A model generated the notes under the pieces. It ran no database searches, was not told where the DNA came from, and worked only from the letters and a program-made list of their open reading frames with translations. The position numbers were made by a program, and so were the translations under genes. Positions 1 to 11,090 of a DNA stretch of 64,000 bases are shown one piece after another (the first letter of the stretch is position 1; each line of letters starts with the position of its first letter). Origin of the DNA: Amoebidium appalachense (Eukaryota > Ichthyosporea); the NCBI GenBank assembly GCA_963693365.1, contig CAVNZM010000001.1, positions 4,898,001 through 4,962,000 on the forward strand, given 5' to 3'.

Positions 1-218
1 CAATCACAACATGTGTCCTGGGTGCCCTGCCCCCTGGATGCAAGGTACGGAAATGGGGGGGGGGGAGGGGCATTCATGCATGCTGTGGCTGGGTTGCATG
101 GTCCATGTGTGCGGGGGTGGGGAAGGAGCCATATGGTTCGTTAGGTTTGATGTGAGTGGGCTGGTGGGTGTGTGGGTGGCCGCGGCGGTGGTGGGGTGGG
201 TGGGTGTAGTGTGGAGAA

Positions 219-269
<51 letters not shown>

Positions 270-1586
270 GGGAGGGATGATTCTGAAGAGGATTCTGGTT
301 TTTTCCGTGCCGCAAAGGGAATGCATCCGGCAACTGATATGCAGTGCTGATGGGGAGACTGACACACTGTGTGCATGCGGATGACGGGGGGGATGTCTGT
401 CCAATGAGAAGGCACAAACATGCACTAGTCAAAGACACGCAAAGCCGCTGTCTAACAGTGTTTGTGGCATATCTGACGTTATAATATATTTTGGACCCGG
501 ACGGCCGGTTTTTTCCTCTATATTCGTAGCGTAGGCGTGAAGGTGGTGGTGAGGGGGGGGGGGGGGGCAAAAGTCTCAGTCTATCTTTGTGGGGCAAAGC
601 AAAACAACCTCGATTGATGTTGGATGGTTGCTCATGGCCCATGTCTCTGACCTCCACACCCCCACAGATGCACGATCTAAAGGCACGAAAGCTGGGCCCA
701 TTTACACATATCGGTAAATTGACCCTCCCCCCTCCCCCCTCCCCCCTCCCCCCCTGTGTGTTTGTGATGTGTGCATACGTGCATGTTTGTGTCTGCATGC
801 ATGCTCAGTTGTATGTGTGCACCCACATCCTATGTATGTGTTTGCATGTTTGTGTGTGTGTGTGTGACTTTGCGGATGTGCGGAACGAAGGCATATGTGC
901 GTGCTGGCACGTTCATTTATATATCACCAGCTGATAGTTCCCCTGTCTCTGCCACGAGTATCACAACCCATAGATCCACGCATATCTACACTCAGTGGTG
1001 CCTCCCCCCAGCACTCTGGGACAACTGAACACAACCTGTCCATTTCTCACCTCCTTCTCCCAAATAGATCCCCCCCCCTTCTTCCGGACCTCCCCTGCTC
1101 TGGCAACCCCACACAGAGATGCACGGGCACGGCAACCAAATGTGTACCCACTGTAGTTCGACAAGCCATCACGCCAGCTAATCACTCTGTCATCCAACTT
1201 CTTCTTCCCTCACCAATGCACTCCACAACCACATCCCCCCCCCTCTTTCTGCATCAAGCATCCTGCGTGCAAATACACACAAACGCACACACATTCACAC
1301 ACACACTGCGCGCACGTGCGCACGCACGCACACACACACACACACACACACACGGACGGTACTCACAGATTTCAAGCTGAGTGTACACCCATCCATGCAC
1401 GTAAGTGCAGCAGTGGAGATAACCGAAGAAATGAAACACAAAATTACCGAAAAGTGTCCGGGAACAGTAACCGTCGAGTTGATAGCACCCCCAGCCTCCA
1501 GCCGAGCAACGATTTCCCCAACTCAAAATACGGAAAAGATTCCGGCGCATTCACATAGCCATGGACACGGGCACCACCACCACTGA
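1..1586 (+). CDS. 3' part of an intron-containing gene with a His-rich C-terminus (partial, model incomplete)
   Basis: The best-supported piece is a terminal exon at 1369-1586. It follows an acceptor (ACTCACAG), is open in one frame and ends in TGA. It encodes about 72 residues, including VEITEEMKHKITEKCPG, and finishes in HSHSHGHGHHHH, a likely metal-binding tail. Probable upstream exons are <1-44 (donor CAAG|GTACGG, phase 1, encoding CPGCPAPWMQ), 668-713 (acceptor CCCCCACAG, donor CG|GTAAAT, phase 1 in and phase 2 out, encoding DARSKGTKAGPIYTY) and perhaps 1068-1141 or 1143. The first two join in frame. The phase between the third and the terminal exon does not close unless the last acceptor lies a few bases further in (1377 or 1382), so the model is incomplete. 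The 5' end lies outside the window. I do not recognise the family. The product is not simple-repeat derived, unlike most open frames nearby. Confidence 0.4.
222..268. repeat. poly(G) tract, about 47 bases
   Basis: An uninterrupted G run inside the presumed intron between the exons ending at 44 and starting at 668. It is flanked by TGG/GTGG-rich sequence. Open frames through it encode only poly-Gly or poly-Pro. Confidence 0.95.
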
Positions 1587-2096
1587 AATATATTTATATA
1601 GTAGTTCATGTTAACTCATGACCCGTTATGTGTACATATCTGATTTGACGCTGGGCGGCAACAGTAAAGATAGACTGCTGTTTGCTGCAACAAGTTCCTT
1701 GGGGACGAAACCCCCCCCCCCCCCCCCCCCCCCCTCCCCCCGGAGTGGGCAGGGACCCTCCGGCGCCGCTTGCCCACCTGCCTGTGCTTGCCTATTGACA
1801 GTCCCCATAATCTTTCTCGCTAAATTTCATCTTTTCCCTCTGAATGCAAGGAGAGGGAAAGGCGGCAAGGGGAAAGGGGAGGGGGGCGGGGCCGTGTATT
1901 GGCCGTGTTGCACACTCTGAGCTCTAACAAATATTTCTTGTTAGAAGTGCTTCACCACCTCCCCCCCCCCCCTCCCCCTCGAGCTACCCCTTGCCCCAGT
2001 ACTCAGATCCGAGGGCTAAGGCTTCCTAACACCCCTACAGCCCTACCCCGCTTCTATTTGTGTGACCCTTTGTATATACACCATGTGTGCACGGCA

Positions 2097-2162
<66 letters not shown>

Positions 2163-2447
2163 GGGGACCTCGGTCCCCCACGCTGTGTCTTTTCCGAAAC
2201 ACACATCCCTCCCCCCTCCCTCCCCCCTGCCCCCCTCCTCCCCCCCCCCCCCACCCAACACACACGCACACACACACACCACACACACACAAACACACAT
2301 GCCCCACCCCCCTCCACCCCCTCGCCCCCCCCCGTGCAAAAGCTCTTTGACCTTCCAGCTTCCTAACGTTAACTGCCCCCGGATCCCACGTCAAACTGAA
2401 TGTCATCTGAGTCCTGAAACAGACTGAGTCCTGCGGTCGTTGTACAT

Positions 2448-2485
<38 letters not shown>

Positions 2486-3210
2486 GGGCTCCCAGGCCTG
2501 GCCTTCCGGGCTTGTGTCCGGGATATGTTTACTGTGATGATCACGATGATGTTCGGGTATAATTACCCATTATCATAAGAAAACAACAAGACCTGCATAA
2601 AATATGAGCCCATGAACGTAATACGTAGCCTCATTTCCGCATAATGATATCAACAAAAGTGATTACTTTGAGTTTGACATAAAGCACACAAACTGCACAC
2701 GGAAAACTGCAAAACATGTTGCACACAAACAACCAACACCATAGGCTATGCACATACGCAAACCAATTGCATATGTAGCACACACGGCCTGTCTGTAAAA
2801 GCACACTCGATCCAAGCGTTTATGTAGTAATGCTATGCACATCTGCCGGAAGGCGCAGTGCGCTGCCACCCACCATGCCAGTGATGGATGCACGGTGGTC
2901 TATAGACAACCCAACGTTATAGGCTATTATCGTTGCCGAATTCGTGACCATATGCATTGACAGACTAGTTGGCTCTATCTGACAGCAAATCATGTGGTAA
3001 GAGCGAGCGGAGTAAACCCCCGGAGAGGAAAGGGGAAGAGAAAGGCGGGTGGGGGAAGGCCGGATGGTATTGTACTGCTCACGCAGTATGAGATTGAAGA
3101 GGGATACAAATGGGTGACGAGAAGAAGTTCTGGGAGGACTCGACAACTGCAATCAAGGCTTAGTAGTGCTGGTTGGGTGTTAGGCTGGCAGAGGTGCTTC
3201 GCTTCTCTTA

Positions 3211-3274
<64 letters not shown>

Positions 3275-3481
3275 GGGAGGGTATTCATTCGATCCCGAAG
3301 TCTAGGTAGGTTAGCTTAAGACTTGAATCGATAATATTGAAATCATCATTGGGGGTGGGGGGGGGGGGGGGGTTGCATGGCCTGTTCAAAGTTTCGAAAT
3401 CGGGGACACCTCTTCCACTGGAAATGTACGAGGGGAGGCTCAGCGGAGCCATAAGGTCCCATACCTTAATGTCTCATTACC

Positions 3482-3519
<38 letters not shown>

Positions 3520-3943
3520 CCTGCCTGCCCCCTCCCCTCCCCACCACCCCCTCCCCCCCCCCCCCCCCCCCCCCGGGGCGGTCCCCCGTTCCCTGCGTCG
3601 GTTGCTCCAAGTGCCAATTTCAAAACCCTCTGTGCACCCCCCCCCCCCCCCCCCCCCCCCCCCTCCCCACCTAGCACGGAATGTCCCGCAACTCTTGAAT
3701 ATGAAATGTAGGTGTCACAGTGGGCACACAAACACATAACCCCCCAGCCTTCCTTAACCTCGAGCTCCCGCTTGGCACGCATGATCACCCCCCCCCCCTC
3801 CCCCTCCCCCCAAACCCCCCTCCACACACACATTCATACATACACATACACACATCTCCCCTTCGCAAGAGTTAAATACGTTTCACAAACACATACCCTG
3901 AAATCCCCCCTTATCCCCCCAATCGGCACAGTAATCCCAGAGT

Positions 3944-3978
<35 letters not shown>

Positions 3979-4052
3979 CCCCCCCCCCCCTTCTCCCACC
4001 ATTGGCAAAAATTGAAAACCAAAAAGAGCACCGTGACACTGTGTATGTGTGT

Positions 4053-4091
<39 letters not shown>

Positions 4092-4100
4092 TGTGTGAGT

Positions 4101-4146
<46 letters not shown>

Positions 4147-4615
4147 GTGTGGGCGCTAATTATAACAATAACAACAACAACAATAGTAGTAGTATTTGTG
4201 GACGGCCCGGGGTTGGGGGGGTGGGGTGGGGGGGAAGGTGTGTGAAGCGGGAGGGCGAGGGAAGCTGGGGGGGTTATGTACATGTGTTTGTGCTTATTAA
4301 TAATAATAACAGTAATAATAGTATTAGTGTGTCGGCGAGTGGGTATATATATCTGCCTTTTTTTGTTACTTTGTTTGGCAATGGTTGGTTGGCTGACTGA
4401 CTTGTGCCACAGTGCCCAAGTGTATGAGAGCTTGTAACATGCACAGTTCAAATGCTATCAATTGACATCGCCACGTTAAAGGCGACGCACCAGACGTCTT
4501 GTGCATTATTTTGCAAACACACTACGTTTTTATCCCTGACTTTTGTAATTTAGTTGGAAATTAAAAGTTGGCCAGAGCAAGGTATGAAACTTATCAAGGT
4601 GTAGTGCAAACGCAG
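1587..4615. repeat. gene-poor stretch with long homopolymers and a (GT)n array
   Basis: No gene is recognised here. Main tracts: C run about 1710-1734; C62 immediately followed by G6 at 2099-2166; C35 followed by G5 at 2449-2488; T run, C, then G run at about 3226-3277; C runs at about 3483-3516, 3551-3574 and 3637-3663; C run about 3945-3990; (GT)n with interruptions 4041-4152, followed by a short AAC/AAT trinucleotide-like patch (4158-4196) and another at about 4297-4325. The segment 2490-3200 is of ordinary composition, but no convincing exon could be assembled in it. Confidence 0.8.
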
Positions 4616-4858
4616 TACTTATTCACTACGGACAACTTTAAGACACTGTGACACAATGCAGGCGCAGGGCATGCATCATAAGCAGATTTCATCATTGAAA
4701 AGGTGGGGTAGGGGGGTGGGAATCAGAAAGCATGGAGGGATGGTTCGAAGGGGGGGGGGGAAGAGAGTACGGAGTACTTAGGACAATTTCATGAGGGACA
4801 ACAAAGTTTACAATGCAGGCACAGAGTATGCATCATATGCAGCTGCAGATTTCATCGT
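4616..4858. repeat. imperfect tandem duplication, about 160-bp period
   Basis: The segment around 4651-4693 (CAATGCAGGCGCAGGG then CATGCATCATAAGCAG and ATTTCATC) recurs at 4811-4858 with small differences. The preceding bases (GTACTT...GACAA) are also similar. A related ATGCGTCATAAGCAGA motif appears in the duplicated segments near 50.5 and 50.9 kb, which suggests a dispersed repeat family. Confidence 0.6.
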
Positions 4859-4898
4859 AGAAGGGCCGAGAGGTCGGATGGGGTGGGTGGGTGGGTAG

Positions 4899-5056
4899 GG
4901 GGTGGTGGTGGTGGTGGTGGTGGTGGGGGGGGGGGGGGGGGGGGGGGGGGGAGGGGGGGGGGGGGAAAATGGAGAGGGGAAAGGGGAGGGGGGGGATGCA
5001 CAAAGGCATGGGGGCAGGCGGGGGGGGGGGGGGGGGGGGGAGGGGGGGGGGGGGGG

Positions 5057-5121
<65 letters not shown>

Positions 5122-5165
5122 GGGAGGGAGAGAGGGAGAGAGAGAGGGGGGGGGGGGGGGGGGGA
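4899..5165. repeat. compound (GGT)n / poly(G) / (GA)n repeat
   Basis: A GGT trinucleotide run leads into G runs interrupted by single A (to about 4965). A further G-rich stretch is followed by pure (GA)n from about 5059 to 5119, then G-rich sequence again. The sequence to 5260 stays almost pure purine. All six frames look open here only because the repeat lacks stop codons. Confidence 0.9.
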
Positions 5166-5394
5166 GGAAGGGAGGGAGAGCTCGGGGGGAGGGGGGGCGG
5201 GGGGCATGGAGGAGGGGGGAGCCCGGGATTGGGGGGAGGGGGGAGGGGGGGGGGATGTAAAGCGGGCCGTACACTAATGATTCCAGTAAGGTGCCTTAAT
5301 CACCTAAGTCCTAACTAAGTAAGCAACCGATAGCTAGCCACTACGTTTCTCCTTGATTTTCCAAGAAAGGGAGAAAGAAAAAGAAAAAAAGAAA

Positions 5395-5397
<3 letters not shown>

Positions 5398-5427
<30 letters not shown>

Positions 5428-5533
5428 TATGACTGAGTGAATGCAAGCCATCATTGTGTATGTCGAAGTGTGGTAAGGGTTGTTGTTGTTTTTTTGTTGT
5501 TTTTTTGTGGTGGTGGTGGTGGTGGGGGCCCCT

Positions 5534-5589
<56 letters not shown>
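5398..5589. repeat. two poly(G) tracts
   Basis: G run at about 5396-5425, preceded by an A/AG-rich lead, and G55 at 5535-5589, preceded by a GGT run and the small inverted sequence GGGGCCCCTCGGGG. Nothing gene-like was seen between 5166 and 6000 apart from the hairpin listed separately. Confidence 0.9.
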
Positions 5590-5590
<1 letters not shown>

Positions 5591-5772
5591 GGGGGTCACG
5601 GTTTTGAAAGTCACGGTGCATGCGTAACACCATGTGCAAAATCCACAAGTGAGGTAATCATATCAGTGAAGGCACGTGCACGAGGTCCAAGTGGTGACTC
5701 AATCTGACTTTCGAAAAAGTGCAGCTGTACTACGTAGGCCTTTTGTAGTAAGAGGGACCACGTGCCCGTGCT

Positions 5773-5790
5773 GCTACCTTTTGAGGTAGC
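5773..5790. other. perfect 7-bp hairpin
   Basis: GCTACCT, loop TTTG, AGGTAGC. It is followed by a T-rich segment. It could be a small structured RNA element or chance; no flanking gene uses it. Confidence 0.4.
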
Positions 5791-6006
5791 TCTTATTTTT
5801 CAAGGGGCCGCGGCGGATCCCGGAGAGGGGCTGATCACGTGACTCACCTGCACTCAGCCAGCGTACGCGCTGATTTATTCGTACATAGGCTAGAGGGCAC
5901 AGTCAGGACGTGCCAGGACCACGTGCACCTGTACTCGCAAGCTGCTGGCCATGGCAGGTACAACATGTGCGCCTGCCGTGAGATATCCCCAAAATGCCCT
6001 TAAATG

Positions 6007-6070
6007 CTCTCCCTCCTAACCTCTCTCTCCCTCCTAACCTCTCTCTCCCTCCTCTCCCTCCTAACCTCTC
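6007..6070. repeat. minisatellite, unit CTCTCTCCCTCCTAACCT
   Basis: About three and a half copies of an 18-bp pyrimidine-rich unit, one copy shortened. It resembles, but is not, a telomere repeat. Confidence 0.85.
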
Positions 6071-6259
6071 TAGGTCATCTGACCACTCTCCTATCCTTTT
6101 CCTACCTAAGATCTCCCTTGATCTGCTCCCCCCTCCTCCTCCCACCTTTCGCCTCCGTCTATCCCAGCTCAAGTCACAGTGGGGTAGAGTTGATGTATGT
6201 GTATGCTATGCAACGAAACACCCTATATATATGCGCATATTAGAATCTGCACAAGCCAG

Positions 6260-7582
<1,323 letters not shown>

Positions 7583-7815
7583 TAAATACACATAAATATA
7601 TCAAAGCTTAAACATAAGTTCTGAATACATGTAAAAACCTAATTAATATCAAAGAGTATGGGTATTATCAGCAAAAAAACCCCCAAAAACGGCTGTCCCA
7701 AAAGGCGCTCGCGACGTACGTACGTGAAGTGTACGTGTCGGGGCTCGAAATTGTGGAGCAGAATATGCGATTATCTGACGGTTTTGTGAGCGAATCACAA
7801 AAAAATGGATGCTAA

Positions 7816-8169
7816 AATCACTATTTCGGTACAAATATTCATCAAGTTTACAACCAACAATGGAGCACTCATTTAATGAGAAAAACCGGCAAGAACTTTA
7901 AAACAGATTCCGGCGATGATTGGCCTATAGCGTCCTCATTGTTTACCAAAAAGCGTTTACCAATCGCTAGAGGGCCCAGTGCAGAGAGGGTACATCACCG
8001 GCCAGCTCTTGAAGGGCTATTAAGGACTAAGCGTTCAGATTTTGAAATTTCATGTCCCATTGATCAAATTTCCTATGAGAGATTTGCGGCCCCCAAGGAG
8101 TTTAGGGAGTTGGGGGGTATGGGAGACCAAGCCGTGCACGTGGCTCACGGTCCCGGCGCCAAAATTTGA
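7816..8169 (+). CDS. small unrecognised ORF (97 aa from the ATG at 7876)
   Basis: A frame is open from just after a TAA at about 7813 to a TAA at 8167-8169, with an ATG at 7876. The product is non-repetitive and mixed in composition (FTKKRLPIARGPSAERVHH; DQISYERFAAPKEFRELGG). It lies directly downstream of the decayed coding patch on the same strand and may belong to the same element. No signal peptide, membrane segment or known motif was seen. It could be another relic rather than a live gene. Confidence 0.35.
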   Translation, partial: NHYFGTNIHQVYNQQWSTHLMRKTGKNFKTDSGDDWPIASSLFTKKRLPIARGPSAERVHHRPALEGLLRTKRSDFEISCPIDQISYERFAAPKEFRELGGMGDQAVHVAHGPGAKI

Positions 8170-8230
8170 AATCCCCGCGCGGGCCAGACTGGGCCTGCGC
8201 TCAGACGGTATAACGGACCAATCCCGACTT

Positions 8231-8246
8231 TGACCATATATGGTCA
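8231..8246. promoter_or_regulatory. 16-bp palindrome containing a CArG-like box
   Basis: TGACCATATATGGTCA is a perfect palindrome. Its core CCATATATGG matches the CC(A/T)6GG consensus bound by MADS/SRF-type factors. No gene start was identified just downstream, so the role is unproven. Confidence 0.3.
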
Positions 8247-8509
8247 ATGTCTTGCAAATTCGTCTGGCAGGTGAGTCGTTAAAATCGAATCAAAACACAG
8301 GAAAGACCCATGTATGTTTGTGGACCCCCTTGGACCCGATTGTGGACCCCCGTTGACCCCGTTTATTTTTTTTTTATTTTTATTTTTTTAATAATGACGT
8401 GTACTTCCAACAACCAAATAAATTAAACACTGGCGGAAGCCGCCTTGCGCGGGTTTCGGAACCGGCCAAAAAAGAGCCTTTGAAAGAAAAGAGAGTTTTC
8501 AGAGTCTAG

Positions 8510-8614
8510 GATTCAGACACCAGCTGGCAGACCCCAACTTATTTTCTACCATCCGTACGCTCACCTTCCACCTGCGCCCGCGCAGCGGGCGCCCAGACCC
8601 ACCTGAGAGATTTC
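8510..8614 (+). repeat. hairpin repeat, copy 1
   Basis: Begins TTCAGACACCAGCTGGCAGA and ends with the perfect hairpin GCGCCCGC-GCA-GCGGGCGC, then CAGACC and CTGA about ten bases on. The second copy, in the same orientation, is at about 10697-10785. A short 3' hairpin followed by CTRR is the layout of Helitron 3' ends, but no TC 5' end was established. Confidence 0.5.
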
Positions 8615-8640
8615 TAGAGTCTAGATTTCAATGGCCCCGG

Positions 8641-9070
8641 CTAAGCTATTGTAACTCCAACCGGGGTAGTCAAGGATCGGATTCCTTGGATATATTCCGG
8701 AAAGTTTTTAAGGCGAAGCTCCTCGCCTCCGACGCAGGAGGCACCTGGTTCGAATCCCGGGATGTAGCGCATTGGGGATCGGATGCCCTGATGGGACTCG
8801 CCTGGGTGCAGAACTATGCCAATGGCCCTCTAAGCTAACTCCAACTGGGGTAGTCAAGGATCGGATGCCTTGGCTATTCCGGAAAGTTTTTTTTTCTCCT
8901 CGCCTCCGACGCAGGAGGCACCTGGTTCAAATCCCGGGATGTAGCGCATTGGGGATCGGATGCTCTGATGGGACTCGCCTGGGTGCAGAACTATGGCAAT
9001 GGCCCTCTCAGCTAACTCCAACCGGGGTAGTCAAGGATCGGATGCCTTGGCTATTCCGGAAAGTGTTTTT
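8641..9070 (+). repeat. tandem tRNA-like (SINE-like) repeat, about 2.3 copies of about 180 bp
   Basis: The marker TAGTCAAGGATCGG occurs at 8667, 8851 and 9028 (spacings 184 and 177). It resembles a pol III A box. GGTTCGAATCC at 8747 and GGTTCAAATCC at 8924 match the pol III B box. The T-arm-like sequence has a mismatch in its stem, the A-B spacing is too long, and no clean anticodon arm or acceptor stem forms. These are therefore tRNA-derived repeats rather than working tRNA genes. The third copy breaks off into T-rich sequence just before the LINE-like remnant. Confidence 0.55.
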
Positions 9071-9075
9071 TTTCC

Positions 9076-9603
9076 TTTGTTGCAATTCTTTCCTTGGCAC
9101 CTGTTCCCAGCATTTCTACTGTTCGTGCGCAATGTCCTATCCCCAATCTCTCTCCCATTCCGAGATACCCTCTTAATTACTTATCTCCTTTATTTTTCTC
9201 TTCTACTAGTTATCAGCAGTATGTTACTTGGTTTCATACTCAATATCCTTTGCTTCATCGTTGAGATAAAGAGTATCACGGTAGGGCTCTTGCGCCTGTG
9301 CTTCTTTTTATATTAGAGACTCGTCTATTTTCTTTACGATCGTTGTGTAAATTAATTACTTCTATTTATCCATCCTCTTGTAAACCTACCACACTTACCG
9401 ATTTTGCAATTCTAACCCCTCCTTGTGATATAGCTTGGAAATGTTTATTTTGGCGCTGTAACCTTTGTTTCCATAAATGTTTGTGCCACTTTTGTGCAGA
9501 ACATTTTTCTCGTAAGCACTTAGATAGATGTATTTATTTATCTCAGATTATTCCGTTAGAAATTAGAAGACTGGCTTATTTAGATAATCATGATCATCAA
9601 TGA
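9076..9603 (+). pseudogene. degraded C-terminal part of a possible non-LTR retrotransposon ORF2
   Basis: One frame is readable from about 9090 to a TGA at 9601-9603 with one internal TGA (about 9264). The last 100 residues carry a Cys/His array (CLFWRCNLCFHKCLCHFC, then FSRKHLDRC), the kind of zinc-finger-like tail seen at the C-terminus of many LINE ORF2 proteins. It follows tRNA-like repeats directly. No reverse-transcriptase catalytic motif (YxDD) is visible, so the assignment rests on the finger-like tail and on position. Confidence 0.4.
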
Positions 9604-10690
9604 TTACGTCTATTGACTATCTGTTGAACCACGGTATGTTTAACGAGTTTTCTAGGGTGTATGAATATTATTTTTTCTTTTGACTTGGGTTTATTGATCC
9701 GTTGATGAAGGCAACGTGCAGCCACAGGCTACATAACCACCAATAGAACTGAAAAAGCCAAAGCTACGAAATAAAAATAAAGCGACAAGTGACAAAGGAC
9801 ACCAGCGGGCAAAACCGTAAGTGTACGTGTATGCGTGAAACTAGTTTGCTCCAACTACTGCTAGTAGTCATATGCATCGATGTTGACCAGACCACACTCT
9901 GCAAGAAGACATCATTTCTGCTCCTTCCCAACAGGCCCCCCTCAAAACCTATTGAGGCACAGCAAGCAAGTCAGCCTCTAAAAGAGCAATGCAGACCAAA
10001 TCTGAGCTAAAAAACAATCCCAACGGGCCCGGCCCCTGAGAAACTGCATCTAGCTCTCTGATAAGGTGGCCTAGTTGTGGCAGGACACACAGAAAAACAC
10101 AATTACAGAATGCATGCAAGCAAACCCGGTCATTGCCATACGACTGGAGGCTAAGGACTGGCAGTCACTTGGAAAGCTCCCCGACGACCAAGTAGCCGCC
10201 CCTCCACTCACGCAGCGCAGAAGTAGCTGAAGAAGTTGCAGCAGCCCACCGCCAATAGGTCGCGTAGAAGCGTAGACAGCGTGTAGAAGTTACCATAGGT
10301 TGCAGTGGACCACCAGGCGTTGAAGAAACCACTTCTCAAGCGAGAAACTCCGCGAAAGGGAGATGCCCCCACACTCTCACAGGCAGTAGGAATACACCAG
10401 GCCACACCACACACACGCTGCAGTCACGTTCCCCTGAGTGGGACTCCCTCCCACCACAAAAAGAAGAAACGAAAGCCTTTATATACCTGCCATGGTGAAG
10501 AATCGGGAAAAAAAAGTCGTCGTGACAGCTAAGAGATCGAAGTGAAAGTGAAGTCCCATTTAAGTCGTTATCGCCTCCGTATCCGAGAGTGAGGGCTTTT
10601 GTATTTTCTTCTCCGAGATATCGGTGATATCTCGATGGCTTCTATTTGCTGAGCATATATATATCAATGAGGTCATTTTAAAAAAAAAAA
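9604..10690. other. no gene recognised
   Basis: Ordinary mixed composition with short open frames only. No convincing exon, repeat or RNA gene was seen. The end has an A run (10681-10690) just before the second hairpin repeat. Confidence 0.6.
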
Positions 10691-10696
10691 ATAGAT

Positions 10697-10785
10697 TTCA
10701 GACACCAGCTGGCAGACCCCCAGCTCATTAGACCGCACTGAGCTTCAGTTGGCGCCCGCGCAGCGGGCGCACAGACCTACTTGTA
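10697..10785 (+). repeat. hairpin repeat, copy 2
   Basis: TTTCAGACACCAGCTGGCAG, then the same GCGCCCGC-GCA-GCGGGCGC hairpin and CAGACC as copy 1, in direct orientation and 2.2 kb away. The bases between the conserved ends differ. The two copies enclose the tRNA-like repeats and the LINE-like tail. Confidence 0.5.
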
Positions 10786-10934
10786 ATATGTAATGAGCAC
10801 AATCCTTAGAGCCCAGCGAGTTCTTTTTTGTTTTTTCTTTTGAGCCTGCAGGGGCCGGCCGGATGGTCACCCGTCCTACACGTGGTGGCTGCATGGTCAC
10901 ACGTACATGTAACTTTATACTGCGGCGTGTGTAG

Positions 10935-11090
10935 CCTGAGTGCACGTGTGTTTCCGACGGTGCAGCCTGCAGCATCATCTGACTATGCGACTGTGTGACG
11001 GGGTGAGATAGGCCCTGAGTGCACGTGTGTTTCCGACGGTGCAGCCTGCAGCAGCATCTGACTATGCGACTGTGTGACGGGGTGAGATAG
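10935..11090. repeat. 79-bp tandem duplication
   Basis: CCTGAGTGCACGTGTGTTTC starts at 10935 and again at 11014. The two copies are nearly identical over about 78 bases, with one or two differences (CATCATC versus CAGCATC). No coding function is apparent. Confidence 0.85.

Noticed and set aside
3109-3159. Short start-like segment MGDEKKFWEDSTTAIK
   Set aside because: It ends in a stop after 17 codons and has no GT donor at the right place.
6007-6070. Telomere-like CCCTCCTAACC repeats
   Set aside because: The unit is 18 bp and irregular, with only a few internal copies, so it is treated as a minisatellite.
8747-8757. Functional tRNA gene at the B-box-like GGTTCGAATCC
   Set aside because: The T stem has a mismatch, there is no acceptor stem or anticodon arm, and the sequence is part of a tandem repeat.
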